Source: Lineus longissimus | Lineage: Eukaryota; Nemertea; Pilidiophora; Heteronemertea; Lineidae | Assembly: GCF_910592395.1 (NCBI RefSeq) | Contig: NC_088311.1 | Location: 7,750,501 to 7,814,500 of the forward strand | Direction of reading: 5' to 3' | Length of the DNA stretch: 64,000 bases | Shown here: positions 13,253 to 24,582 of the stretch, piece after piece | Layout: each line of letters begins with the position of its first letter | Numbering within the stretch: the stretch's first letter is position 1 | The notes under the pieces: model-generated | What the model saw: only the letters and a program-made list of their open reading frames with translations | Databases searched by the model: none | What the model was told of the DNA's origin: nothing | Position numbers and translations under genes: made by a program

Positions 13253-13790
13253 AAGTGCCAAGATCCATCTGTAACAACCATTCTCGGTTCCATCCATAAC
13301 TACTGCTCTCTATCAGGTTACTCTAACTAAAGTACATATACAAGTACAGCTTCCTTGCTTCAGAACAAAGTTATTCCAGACATGAAAAGTGCAAATCTTG
13401 GCACCTACTTTGTCTAACCTGTAGATGGAAAGAGACAGACCAAAGTGGACCGGTGGACTAGAGATGTCTAAGAGTACTTACAGTTAGTGAAAGAGGTGCA
13501 AAACTGAGACATCAATCCTCATGAGAGAGGTCTTCTTAGACAGATAATGTACTTCAAATTTGTTTGCAAACATAGCCTTGAGTGAGTTACCACCCAGTCA
13601 TTGGCAGTGGGAAAGAATTTTTTGACCAAATTTAAACAGAAACTCAACTGCTTTACAGCTTCCTTTGAAAAGTTTTATCTTTTATTTTCAGTGACTAACA
13701 GTCATCACTAGAATTAAATCCTCGGCAAAATAAACGCCAAGGATAGCTAATAGCCTTGAGATGTTTCCTTAAAAAGTTTCCACTCGGTCG

Positions 13791-14330
13791 GTTAAAACAC
13801 CTGTAAGATGAATCAATAATAGGGAAATTTGAACGAATGTTTCTGTGTGACTCATTAATGGCGAACAAGACAAGCTTAAGCATCAACTGGCTTATAGATC
13901 TGATGACACAACATTGATGAGCCAGGTTCTGCTACTGTTCTGAGCAAAAGCAAAGTATCACCCTTTTTCTGGACCCTTTTTCTAAAGCCTTCATGCTACT
14001 TTCTTCTTACCAGGGTTGTCTCTTTTTATACGGAATCTTGGGAAAACAAGGTAAATCCATGAAATGCAATCCTTAAGCTGGTGACTAATAATGACGTAAA
14101 CATTGGTATAGGGTGACAGACCTGTTGAATATACTGCCTCAAAAAAACCTGTTTACTTCTGAGATCTGACTGTTCGATGTTTGTCATTCTTCTTCCAACA
14201 TGTCCAAGGGTTAAAACACCTGTAATGATCAATTATACGGTGGGAATTTGACCATGCGTTCTCCCTGAGTCATTAATGCCAAACAAGATGATTTTACTCC
14301 ACATCAACCGGCTTACAGATCCTCTGTCAC
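13791..14330. repeat. Pair of diverged direct repeats 419 bp apart
   Basis: Bases 13791-13908 and 14210-14330 share GTTAAAACACCTGTAA at the left, a central GTGACTCATTAATGGCGAAC / CTGAGTCATTAATGCCAAAC block, and CATCAACYGGCTTAYAGATC at the right. The 300 bp between them shows no recognisable structure. This is either an old tandem duplication with unit about 419 bp or two copies of one dispersed repeat. Confidence 0.65.
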
Positions 14331-16181
14331 AGATGCGGAGTGTCACCGCGGCCCGCTGCCGACTCTGTCCATGCATCTTTCTATCGACTAATGGTATGAA
14401 TCATCAGCTTTGTCGACGACACAGGTGGTTCCTTTGATTGTCAATAGAAGAGACAAATCTTTAGCCGGGATGAGTGAATGTTGGTAATTAAACGGGAGCA
14501 GGGTATCAGGGATTAATGCTCGGTGAGAGGTGGAGAGAGAAGGGAAAGAGGCAGGGAAGCTTTATCGTGTGTGTGAAGTTGAATGGGTGGAACGTATCAT
14601 CATTATCGGTGATCAGAGGTTTGGGGTTCCGTTTTCACCTCTTTATGAGAACTGCAACTCGGTGAAAGCATTAACTGCATTAACTGTCAATATTAGAGAA
14701 CAGAATGAAGAGATTTACATCACCTGTGACAGGTACCAGTAATCCTACAGCCCATAGCAATTGATTCAACAATGCTCTTGTACTGGTATCATAGACAAAC
14801 CTATCAATACATCCCTATTCCATAAACAAAGAAAAGAACTAAAGAGACACAGGAAAACATCTACTTTTGCTATCTTCCGTGTCTACAGCTGTAAGAAACT
14901 GTATTGTAAATAACGCTGAAAGCATCATCTAGAATTCATCTATTTAATAACCCACTCTTTCATACAATAAATACAAAGAAGGAACCCAATTATCAACAGC
15001 ATGTTTGTCGAGAGATAGAATGCCGACAAAGTACACCGGCAAGATCGTGTTAGCCAAATGAACATCGTGGAATGATCAACGAACATTGCCGATTTTGTCA
15101 CGTTCCGCAATTAGGTTGGCTATGTGAAGAAATGGGACACTGCTTGTTCAAAGGATACCGCAGATAAGAATTATGAAGCTTCCATATTGAAATAGAAGTA
15201 TGGTTCGAGGTAATTACCAGGAATAGAAGAATGTGCCTGCTTAGTGTTGCAGCATCTCGCGTAGATCAAAGCATGCTGCAGATTTCAACCTAAAATTGAC
15301 CGAATCCGATTCAGGCAATGTGCATGAACATACATGTAGAAGCATTTGTGAGCAGAAATTGATAACACATATCTCATTTAAGGTTCATTAATCATATATT
15401 GATTTTTTACCAATTAAAGTCTGGAGAAAGAAGATGGTCAGATTTGGTGCTTTGAAAAGTAGAGAGCTGGCAAAATGCTTTCGATACATTCAAAATCATC
15501 CGGTTTTGGGGACGAAAACAACTTATCAGCGTTAGGATTCAGTATGTCGTCATCATCAAGCCAGTCCAGACAACGTTGACGAGGTATTGTACGGGCAGCC
15601 AATGGGATCAGCCATGACTGCTAATCTACTTCTCTATTGATCACTGTCGGCTAATATTGCGCACATTTTACCAATCTTTGATGTAAAGATGCATTGATTC
15701 CTCTTTACAAATAACCGCCCAAATGGAATTACACGTCGCCAAATCAAATGCGGTTTGGCCAAATGGTGCGCTACATGATGGCATTACTGGTGATCAATGT
15801 AAGCTGGTACCACTGGACACGCAAGGCCCCTGAGTTCAGTGATGGGATCGATGACATCTTGGCTGCATCATAGCTGGTCAACCGATCCAAATCACGATAA
15901 ACAAGCCAATACTTGGGGAGGATTCATTCATGATGGTCACAATGATGGCTTACGTGGAGAATTGCTGTCATTGGAAGATGCTTGATCTTACTTGTTGTTG
16001 TTACAAGAAATGCAGCGGTAGACTGGTCAGAGTATTCATCTGGTTTGAATCCTTTCCAATGTACACCTACCTATACTCGGGCTATTTTACATGTAACAGG
16101 GCTCAACTGTGTGGATTAGGTAATAAATGTAAAGAGATTTGAGAATGTTGTATGTTGTTCAGCGCTGTTTTAGAACATACA
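14331..16181. other. No feature recognised
   Basis: A plus-strand purine-rich block at 14500-14600 is open in two frames at once; one frame continues to a stop at 14742. Simultaneous openness in two frames points to composition rather than coding. The remainder is AT-rich with no repeat or gene signal that I can support. Confidence 0.5.
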
Positions 16182-16436
16182 TTTATTAGTCTTGGTCAAC
16201 TTATAATCCTTATGTCTCATCCCCCAGCTCAACTATCCTCTTTCCCTCCAAGCATCTCTCAATATCTCTGCACCTTGAGCGCTGCACCCATCACTGACAC
16301 CAAGTCCAATCGCCCCTGTCCATGACACCTTGCCTTTTCTCACATCAGAGCCGAGCAGTAAATTGAAACATCTGTTGCACGCTACCGCAGTGACAAGTGA
16401 TGCTGTCGGAGCTTGTGATAGTGTTTCTTCATCCAA
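16182..16436 (-). other. Weak candidate 3' exon with poly(A) signal
   Basis: On the minus strand a frame is open from 16436 to a stop at 16233 (67 codons). Its Ala/Gly/Val-rich composition and higher GC stand out from the flanks. An AATAAA hexamer lies at 16187-16182, about 45 nt past the stop, as expected for a terminal exon. An acceptor-like TATCACAAG occurs inside the frame near 16415, but the polypyrimidine tract is poor. There is no ATG and I recognise no family. The openness may simply reflect local base composition. Confidence 0.2.
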
Positions 16437-16561
16437 TTATGGCAGACTTTCTAATAAGAGAAGTGATGTTTGGTAATTTTACCAACCAACTTCTTTTTTG
16501 AGGGCGACATGTGAAACATGTCAATCTCTGCATGGTTTTTTTTCATACATCCTCAGCCATT

Positions 16562-16994
16562 GGAGACCAGCTCCAGAGTGGGTAGAATGCTGAGTTCAGG
16601 CCATCGGAGATCAGCTGCAGGGTGGTTTAATAGAGTGCTGAGCTCAGGCCACTGGAGATCAGTTCCAGAGTGGTTTAGGGTGCTGGGCTCAGGCTATCGG
16701 AGATAAGTTCCAGAGTGGTTTAGGATGCTGGGCTCAGGCTATAGGAGATCAGTTCCAGAGTGGTTTAGGGTGCTGGGCTCAGGCTATTGGAGATCAGTTC
16801 CAGAGTGGTTTAGGGTGCTGGGCTCAGGCTATTGGAGATCAATTCTAGAGTGGTTTAGGGTGCTGGGCTCAGGCTATAGGAGATAAGTTCGAGAGTGGTT
16901 TAGGGTGCTGGGTTCAGACCATCCGAGATCAGTGGCAGAGTCGTTAGTTGGCGCAGGCCTTTGGAGATCAGTTGTAGAGTGGTTAAAGTGCCTG
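16562..16994 (+). repeat. 45-bp minisatellite, ~9.7 copies
   Basis: Tandem units begin GGAGATCAGTTCCAGAGTGG and contain TTTAGGGTGCTGGGCTCAGG, with a 45-bp period. The central units (about 16650-16900) are nearly identical; the outer ones are diverged and carry small indels, the usual picture of an array homogenised from the middle. The unit contains AGAGTGGTTTAGGGTGC, which resembles the D-arm/A-box half of a tRNA. The last unit runs directly into a SINE-like sequence with the matching AGAGTGGTTAAAGTGC, so the array appears to have grown from the SINE's promoter half. Confidence 0.93.
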
Positions 16995-17060
16995 GTTAAT
17001 CATTGTCATAGGTTTAACTCTGTGTCCTTGAGCAAGACACTTAACCAGTCCATGGTAGAG
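16970..17060 (+). repeat. SINE fragment (tRNA/MIR-like head)
   Basis: AGAGTGGTTAAAGTGCCTGG (A-box region, about 16976) is followed by the B-box-like GGTTTAACTCT near 17010 and then GTGTCCTTGAGCAAGACACT and TTAACC. This resembles the widespread animal SINE block with a CCTTGAGCAAG.CACTTAACC core. The body to the right fades into unrecognised sequence. It forms the right-hand end of the 45-bp minisatellite. Confidence 0.65.
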
Positions 17061-17512
17061 ATCAATTCCTGATCATCATCAATCACTTCATGCATCATAA
17101 AACCCAGCATCCTGATGATTGATGCTTCATATCTGAAGATGCAGCTACATCTGAGCAACTAGTCGATCATCAACCCGTCGCAGATGCAGCCGGGGAGTAG
17201 GTTGTTAATTCGCCGTGATCACCATAACCCGAGTGGTCAATTAATCAGAAGGATGTCAAGATGATCATTATATCATAATCCCTCAGGCCGAAAGCAATCA
17301 ATGTGTACAATATGGCTTTGGAAGAGTGTAGGGCAAATAGCTGTATGTTATTTGGGTTTAGCATTGTCAACATAGAAGCTTTCTATCTTAGACGGTTATC
17401 CAATGTGTGATGACAGCAAAACTACATGAATGATAATTCTGAACAGGAAAGCTCTTGGAAGATGTTTCTGACACGATACAAGTTCCGATCTTAAGATTGT
17501 TAGACATACTCT

Positions 17513-17588
17513 AGTTTCACTGATCTAAGACCATTTCAATAGTTACTGAGAGTTTCACTGATCAAAGACCGCTTTGATAATTACTACA
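17513..17588. repeat. 38-bp direct repeat, two copies
   Basis: AGTTTCACTGATCTAAGACC at 17513 recurs as AGTTTCACTGATCAAAGACC at 17551, each followed by a similar TTTCAATAGTTACT / TTTGATAATTACT segment. It is a small local duplication with no visible function. Confidence 0.75.
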
Positions 17589-18490
17589 AAATCACCGCAA
17601 CGACCAAACCAAAACAAAATTAGTGCCACCAACCCAAATTGTCTATCCAAATTGAGCTTGTTCAATGACATCGAATGATCGTGTGCATATTATGGGCCCT
17701 TACACAAGCAGAAACAGTCTGAAATCAGTGAAACTACAGTAAGTTCATCTAAAGGTTGAACTGTTCTTGTCAACATCTTGAACTCTAGCCTCCTGAGTGA
17801 AAAGTTAGTTGACAAATTCATTCCTGATACGTATGCATGTTTTGAACAATCAAGAGGAATACGTCTATTGGAATTATTCAAAGCGAGTTCCTGCAACAGG
17901 CTCAAGTGATGCTATATTTCCCTTCCCATATGATAAGTTCTTTCAGTGAAAGGTCCCCAGGCCAAATCCAATCTGGTATGTTTAAAATAAAATCTTGTTC
18001 TTCGATCAATTCGAGCCAAACTGATTATCATGTGAATAATATTCACAGAATTCCCTGTAACAAAATGGTCAATCTGATATGTGGCAACTCAACAGAAGAG
18101 GTCCCCAATCAAATCTTCAATGAGTCAGTGCACCAATTTGAATACCATGATGCTAACCGAATCAGATGCAACAGAATGTCTCTTTCAAAACGCCCCGAAT
18201 GACCAATTCTGGTCATTTATGAAAGTAATGAAAAACACAGAATAATAAGTATTGACATATTCTCTGACCAGATCTCGTCATGCATAAAATGAAAGTGTCA
18301 TTCTTATCTCGTCCATACCTTTCAGCAAAATTAGCCCTTCTGCTCTTCATGTTAGGTTATCAATATATCTCATTGCCAACCACTAAAACAGTGGTCTCAT
18401 CATGACGATGCACTGACCTTTCTTCTCTTTCAATAGAAGAATCTTCAGTACTGACCAAAACGATGAATAGTTTAAGCAATATGAATTGAC
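17589..18490. other. No feature recognised
   Basis: AT-rich DNA. 17906-18202 holds an open frame of 98 codons with weak internal repetition; 17690-17905 is open on the opposite strand. Neither has splice sites or homology. Confidence 0.5.
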
Positions 18491-18712
18491 TTTGAAAATT
18501 TTTCAGAATTTTGAACTTGTGAAAATATTCAATTCTGAAAGATGAACAAATTTCTAGACGAAACTATGTCAATTTGCAGACAGAGAGACCCTGTGATTAT
18601 AATCCTTGCTTTGTGCAACAAAAGATCTCTCATCTGCGGGTGAAACTGGTAATCGCTGGGTTTGATATTCAGGGCAGGTTGCAGCAATCACTGATTCTTG
18701 TCCCAGGCACCT
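18491..18712. repeat. Dispersed repeat modules X and Y
   Basis: Module X (18491-18591; landmarks TTTCAGAATTTTGAACTT, TTCTGAAAGATGAA and ACTATGTCAATTTGCAGACA) recurs at 55677-55773. Module Y (18616-18712; landmarks CAACAAAAGATCTCTC, CTGGGTTTGAT and GCAGGTTGC) recurs at 56450-56562 and partly at 60360-60425. Here X and Y are 24 bases apart; at 55-56 kb about 680 bases separate them. X contains an inverted repeat (CTTTCAGAATTTTGAA with TTCA...CTGAAAG). This is probably a fragment of a transposable element of unknown class. Confidence 0.7.
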
Positions 18713-20088
18713 GTGATGTCAACCAGAAATAACCGATTTTTGTCACATTAGAAATAATCGTATGTGACAGGGTTTGCAGGACGATTTAGGGAAAACTCAA
18801 CGGGTCTGTAGACAAAGACGAAAACAGCATAACTATTAATTTACAAAATTATAGCAACAGACTCATCAATGATTTCCAAGTGATCTGTTTACCCGATACG
18901 AGAGAGGTCTCGTGAGCAGATCCATCATGTCCGTTTATCAGAGTTGTCATGCTTTAATTGGACTCAATAAGACGTCCCAAGAGTCCACACACACTTCAAG
19001 CACTTATCAATCATTCAAGGCGATCTTTCGGGTTGATTTCCAATTTTGGACGGCTAATTTCATTTCGGTGACATGTCTCGTTTGCAACGATGAATTTCGA
19101 ATAAATATATATGAGCGTGTGAATGATCCGCGAATCAAGGAATTTATTGATGGTTTCGAACACTTGAGCTCCTTGAGGGTTCTTCTGATATGACGGAATG
19201 GTCGTTTGAATATTTCGCCCCGCAGGCCGGGGCAATTCAATCACGGATATGAATTAAATATTGCCGATATTCAATATAGAGTGACCTGTAGCAGTGTCAC
19301 CACCATCCTCAGGAATTTATGATAGCGTACACGAAGACATTTAAAGATCGTATTGCAGGGTGAAAAGCGTAATCATATTTGAATATTTGTAGATTCCTAC
19401 AAATATTTAAGATTGTTGGACATTTTGGCATGATACCATGAATATGCCACCTCTTGGTCTTCGTATATTTCAAAGTTTTGCTAATCGAGATAAGTCGACT
19501 GGTAAGTTAACCTATTCAAGTTTCTTAAACTCTCATGAAAAGCCAACACAGCCGAGTGCAAAAGGAAACAGATTTTCTCTACCCTTTCATAAACAGTGAC
19601 CAAATAGCGAAAGTAATCAAATATGGTAAACAAAATGTGTCAAAAACTTTGCCTCTTTATTTCCTGCCCATCGATTAACCTTTCATAGTCTTTCATTTAT
19701 TTTCTCAGGAGTATTGAAGCAATTTGATTCATGTGACTCAATCGACATAGGTGCCCTTGGAAACGTCATTAGCACTCTAATGCTAGGATATAAATTGTCC
19801 TTGAGAACATTTTGTTGAAAAAACCCTACATCTTTTAAATCAGTCTCAGAAGGAATAGAAGAATCTTTACTGGATCACAGGGATAAAGCAGCTTGAATCA
19901 TCAAGGTCTCTGGTCGTATTCACCTCTTGGTCCCGTTCCCTCCTAATGAATTAGTGACCCGATCAATTCTTGAATGTCAAGATGAGGGACAGTGACTATC
20001 AATGAATCAGTAGACATGCCAAGAGGTGGATGTACCCAAACATCCTTTTCACCATGCAATACCCAAATTAATCAGTTAATTCTCTTTC
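18713..20088. other. No gene recognised; one small hairpin
   Basis: A perfect 11-bp inverted repeat with a 4-base loop lies at 19382-19407 (AATATTTGTAG / CTACAAATATT). Around 18900-19250 both strands have open frames of 77-93 codons without splice signals. Nothing else is recognisable. Confidence 0.5.
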
Positions 20089-20345
20089 CACAGAAAAATT
20101 TACCCTTGTGGTGATAAATGTCCCAACTCTTCTTCCTACAGCAAAGAATGGCAACCCCCTTCTAAAAACCTGTGGAATTTACCATTACCATGATGAAAGG
20201 TCCCCAAAGCCAACGAGCAAAGAATGCATAATTGCTTCGTGAAAACCTGTTGAGTTTACCATTACCATAATGGTGGTAGGTCCCAACCTCTGATTCCTCC
20301 TGCAAACAAGCACGTTCCATCACAAAAACCTGTTTGTAACCTGAT
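20089..20345. repeat. Degenerate ~77-bp tandem repeat
   Basis: Three to four diverged units share AAAACCTGTKGARTTTACCA, followed by TTACCATRATG and a GGTCCC block (20164, 20241), with weaker flanking copies at 20089 and 20321. Old and imperfect; no function visible. Confidence 0.6.
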
Positions 20346-21708
20346 TCATCCTCCTATTGACAGAAGACGCTGGAAATGCATGCATATCCATCAACTTCTC
20401 TTGGAAGCATGCACCCGACAGCTTTTTCCTTTAATGCATTAGCATGCGCCAGAAATCAATGCCTCGCGGCTTGATTAAATGGTCCAATATCGACTAATAT
20501 TAAGGATGATGGACGCGTAATTTCCGTGCCATTATCCAAATAGACACGATTTTTGTCACTATTTGCCCGCCGAATGTATACTCATGTCTATTGATGTTGT
20601 TTTTAAGTTCACTGATCAAGAGTTATAGTTCGCTGATCAAGAGCAATATCATAATTGAACATACAACTCGCATGCTCCATGTTGGCAGGTCTAATGTTAT
20701 TATTTATTCAGGACATGTTGCATCGCATTTAGCATGCTTCCCATTACAACCTGTGGCAATGAACGTTGTATTGATGGCAAACTTTTAATGGATTGTACAT
20801 AAACAGCAAACAGCTGTCAGGGTCACTCCAAACAAATTATGGTTTGTGAATTAATAACTAGTCCGAAAGATCGTTCTAATATTTATTTTGTAGGCTATTG
20901 TAACATTTATTGTGGGTTGTGGTTGGGATTGCAGATAATTCGGTGACCAAAATATTGTTTTTCCCAAAGCAACAGCAACCATCTTGAAAAAGTGATAAAT
21001 GTATCTTGATGGTGACCTCCACCCAACTCAAGTAATTTCCTAGGTACCATGCATTGTCTTCAGAACCCAAGCACATTCAGAAATGTTTTGGATGGACCAT
21101 TTTGCTTAGAAGTCCTGCCAAGATGATGATAATATTCCTTTTAACCGAGAAATTTAAGAATTGTTAGAATAACAATTCCAACCATAACATCAAAGGCATC
21201 CAACAACTTCTTTCTGTCAAAATGTAATTTTTCATGTTAATAATGCACACAAGCTTTCACACAAAATTGATAAAATAACCAAGTTGCTAGGAACGATAGC
21301 GTAGTGTGCTAGAGACAATTGGAATGTAAAGACAACTGCAATGGGCACCTCTTTATCAACTACTCTAAGTCCAATCAAGTCAGGCTCCCATTAACGTTGG
21401 CAAGCCTGTTGCGTTTAAAATGCAAGTAGACAACCAGGAAAGCTATCACTTAGGCTGAGTGTAAAGCTTTTATCAAGGAGCATATGTCCCTTTTGCTAAG
21501 GAATCCTTCTATATCAATTTGGAAGCAATTATTAAGAGAGTGATAGAGAGAGAGAGGGTATGTTGATGTTGGTGTCATTGAGAAGAGCAGGGGAAATAGG
21601 GTAGGAAATGGTTGTCATTACGAGACCATGATGCTGTCACCCATGATGCCATCAGTGTTATTTTTAGGAGGAAGCGCAACAATTGGATTGTGATTGGATT
21701 AGAGTTAT
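20346..21708. other. No feature recognised
   Basis: AT-rich DNA with a short GA-rich microsatellite near 21545. A small direct repeat of about 20 bp, with GATCAAGAG, lies at 20604-20645. No coding or RNA signal found. Confidence 0.5.
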
Positions 21709-21836
21709 TAACTTGTTGGATTTGGGAAACGAGAGGGTGTCGGTGTGGTTGGGAACTTGTTGCATTTGAGAAACGAAAGGTTGAGGGGGTGAAACGAAAG
21801 GTTTGAGAGTGTGTCTTGTTGCATTTGTGAAAATGC
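21709..21836 (+). repeat. Short G-rich degenerate repeat, ~3 units
   Basis: AACTTGTTGGATTTGGGAAA, AACTTGTTGCATTTGAGAAA and CTTGTTGCATTTGTGAAAA recur at roughly 50-60 bp intervals, with an internal GAAACGAAAGGTT doublet. The G/T bias of this strand explains the open frames seen on both strands. Confidence 0.6.
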
Positions 21837-22167
21837 CAACAACTGCCTGCATGACGTGCCCTAGTAATCAACAAAGTCTGACTGCACTTGCTTACCAGGA
21901 TCAAACCATCAAATCAATCATATTACTTTATAGAAGGCAATGTCCACCTCGCCTAGGGAGAATCGAGAGGTCTGTCTATATACTCTGCTAGAAGTCAATC
22001 TAGTTGATGGGTAATTGCTCGAGATGAACTCAGACAGCAACAGGTAGTTCAGGTTACAGGAACTGGTGCACAGAATCCCTTTTCTTTGTCCACTTTTTAG
22101 TAATGGTCAGATTTGGTCTCTTTGACTACTTCTCTGTTTAGTGTGTGGGTGAAAGCTGCTGCATGAT

Positions 22168-22510
22168 TTAAAGGGAACTGGAACCGCCGAGCGATTTATT
22201 CAACTTTTCGACTTTCACCGCCCGAGAAAGTCAAACTTCCAACTTCCTATTCAAGTTCAGATTTGTAGTTCCGCCCCAAGTGCCCGAGCATGCGCAGTTC
22301 AATTTGTTATTATTGAGAATCATGTGAGAATCACATGAATCATGCGATCTTTCATTCATGAGTTTTCGTAGTAAATTCCATAGTAGTGACGTCACTCAAT
22401 GATTGACAGCTAGGCGCCATGTTTTATTCATGCCTCGTTCTGATCACCCGATACGCGGGAAATGAAAACGAGGTCATACGAACTGGCTTGGCGGTTTCAG
22501 TTCCCTTTAA
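22168..22510. mobile_element. MITE with 24-bp TIRs and TTAA target duplication
   Basis: The element starts TTAAAGGGAACTGGAACCGC and ends with the reverse complement of TTAAAGGGAACTGAAACCGC. The inverted repeats match at 21 of 24 positions after the shared TTAA. It is 343 bp with no transposase frame, so it is non-autonomous. TTAA target duplications are the hallmark of piggyBac-type transposition, making a piggyBac-like parent the best guess. The interior contains a CATGTGAGAATCACATG palindrome and a higher-GC segment. The start shares TTAAAGGGA with the other TTAA family in this window, but the interiors are unrelated. Confidence 0.85.
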
Positions 22511-23373
22511 TGATTGCCAATACCCCGTTTCCACCATCCGAATGATCGAAGGCCATGTTATTCCCAATCATAACAACCACTTGTCAATTTTCATACTTAT
22601 ATATTGATTGTTATTTGATAATTGATCTGGATGTTTGGAGTTATTGGTGTTCAATATCAATGCAGAATAAGAGTCTGATATACAAAGTGGGATCAACTGA
22701 GGAACTCAATACAAGCGGTTGGAAGTTCTTGATGTCAACATGGATAACTGGAAATTTCCAAGTGTATTGAATAGGTCAGCCCAGCTGCAAAGTACAGATA
22801 TCAGTCAACCTGTTGACGTAGACATAAGGTACATTTTTTACTCTTTTACGGACCAGTCACCTCCAGTGTCTGTATTCCACACTGCTCTAACTCACTGATT
22901 GATTACGTCCTGGGGGTGACATCTCAACAACCCAACCAATCAGTCTTAAGACTATTGCAAAATAACATAAATAATTCTTGAACATTTGTTGCCCGCTATC
23001 AATCTTGCCGCGGGCACACCGTTCAAGGCGTGAGGAAAACAGTTTCATTAAGAAAGATTTGAGGGAAGGCATTGGATTCAACATAGCGGAAGGAAATTGT
23101 TAATTAATCCTGGTGTCTTCTTTGCTTTGGGTTCAAGAAGGCAGAATTTGCCTTTGGTAGTTTGCATGTTAGAAATGAAGCAAGGTCTCTACATTGTATG
23201 TTTGTTATATTAGTTTCAAGTATTTTTAAACAAGTTTTCAAAAACTTGGTGATGCTATTATCAGTTACTTGGTATCTTGGGTTTAACTTGACTTACTCCT
23301 ATCTGCGCTAAGCTTCGAACTCCAACCACTGCTATAAGTGCAGAGAAAGGCGTGAATTGCCGCAAATAAAGGT
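22511..23373. other. No feature recognised
   Basis: AT-rich DNA following the MITE. Short open frames only, without splice signals I trust. Confidence 0.5.
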
Positions 23374-23526
23374 GCAGATAGTTGTAGAGAAAGTTGCAGA
23401 TGGTTGTAGAGAAAGTTGCAGATGGTTGCAGAGAAAGCTCAAGATGGTTGCAGAGAATCTGCACATGGCTCCAGAAAGTTGGAGTTGTCCCCAGAGAAAC
23501 CTGCAGACGGCTGCAGAGAAAGATGA
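23374..23526 (+). repeat. 22-bp minisatellite, ~6-7 copies
   Basis: Units of GCAGATGGTTGCAGAGAAAGTT start at 23374, 23396, 23418 and 23440; later units are degenerate and one interval is stretched. Because 22 is not a multiple of three, successive units change reading frame. Open frames on both strands follow from the absence of stop triplets in the unit, not from selection. Confidence 0.88.
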
Positions 23527-24528
23527 TGCCGACCCCAATCGCAAGAGACGTTCGAGATTTTTCTGACTTCTCTTCAAAAACCTATTTGTTAATGTTAAGC
23601 TGCAATCAAATTTGATGGACATCATTAGATACAAACTAGACACTCATTAGTATTGATAACCAGGCTAAGTAGATTAAACATGGTAAAACGAAATCTTCTC
23701 AAAGATAACTGAGAAGCTTCTTGGAACGAAGCTAACCCTTCATTAATTATCTCTTCCTCATGTTTACACCGCTCAGACATATCGCCTCGTAATGAGATGG
23801 CAATCTATCGCAATCGTAATCAAGCGTCTTGCTGATTAACAGTGACAAGGAAACACCTCGCTAATCAGCACTGTTGTCTCGAAGACGCAGCATGTAAATG
23901 CTTGTGAGAATATATACAGATGGCTGATTGGCTGAGGGGTGATTGCAGTTATGAGGTGTCAAGGCCAACATGATCAAAAAGTTGGACAAGAGAAAACTAT
24001 TTGGGAAAGGTGAGCCAATGAGCATCAGGTTTTCAAAATAAAATCTAACTTGGACTTTGGACTGTGGTCGCATAGCCACAGCAGTGATTGTCATAGCCAA
24101 CTGACAAGGCAGTCAACCAAACCACATACCAGAGTCAGGGTTCATCACATAGTTATTCACGAAATCTGGAAAAATAAAGCGCTCATGAGTATTTGGCCAT
24201 TGCCTTGTTTGCCGAATATTTTTCTGATGGAGTTGAGTGGTGTCTTCATTGTTATTCTGGTCTATATGAGACCAAGGTCTTCTCAGGGGTCGTGACCATA
24301 TAAAGGTTAGGCATTATTACAAGCAACAGGGGATATTCTAATAGCTCGTGAAAGTGATTAAAGGAAGTATATGGCGGCAATGCTTATGACACCTTCAACC
24401 TTATTGGTTACCAAGGAAGAAATATGAGACCATATCACACCATTTAGAAACATGTGATGAATAGAAATTTTGTTGGGAACCAACATGCCTCTACCGACTT
24501 TTCTTCGAGAATTGTCTTGTCTCTCCAG
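23527..24528. other. No feature recognised
   Basis: AT-rich DNA. A donor-like AAAG|GTGAGC near 24009 has no acceptable partner acceptor. Confidence 0.5.
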
Positions 24529-24582
24529 AAAGCTTCTGTCGCAACCAAGAAAAGCTTTAGCTGGGATCACACCGAGGTAAAG
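24529..24582 (+). other. Candidate 54-nt internal exon
   Basis: A pyrimidine-rich acceptor (ATTGTCTTGTCTCTCCAG, ending 24528) is followed by 54 nt and then the strong donor AAG|GTATGT (24583 on). Only one frame is open throughout, in phase 0, reading KASVATKKSFSWDHTEVK (18 codons); the other two frames contain stops. An alternative donor five bases earlier (GAG|GTAAAG) is weaker. Both splice sites and an exact multiple of three make this one of the better exon candidates. I do not recognise the peptide, no neighbouring exon is identified, and chance remains possible. Confidence 0.33.

Noticed and set aside
14460-14742. Purine-rich stretch open in two frames, one ending at CAG|GTACCA
   Set aside because: Two simultaneous open frames indicate composition, not coding.
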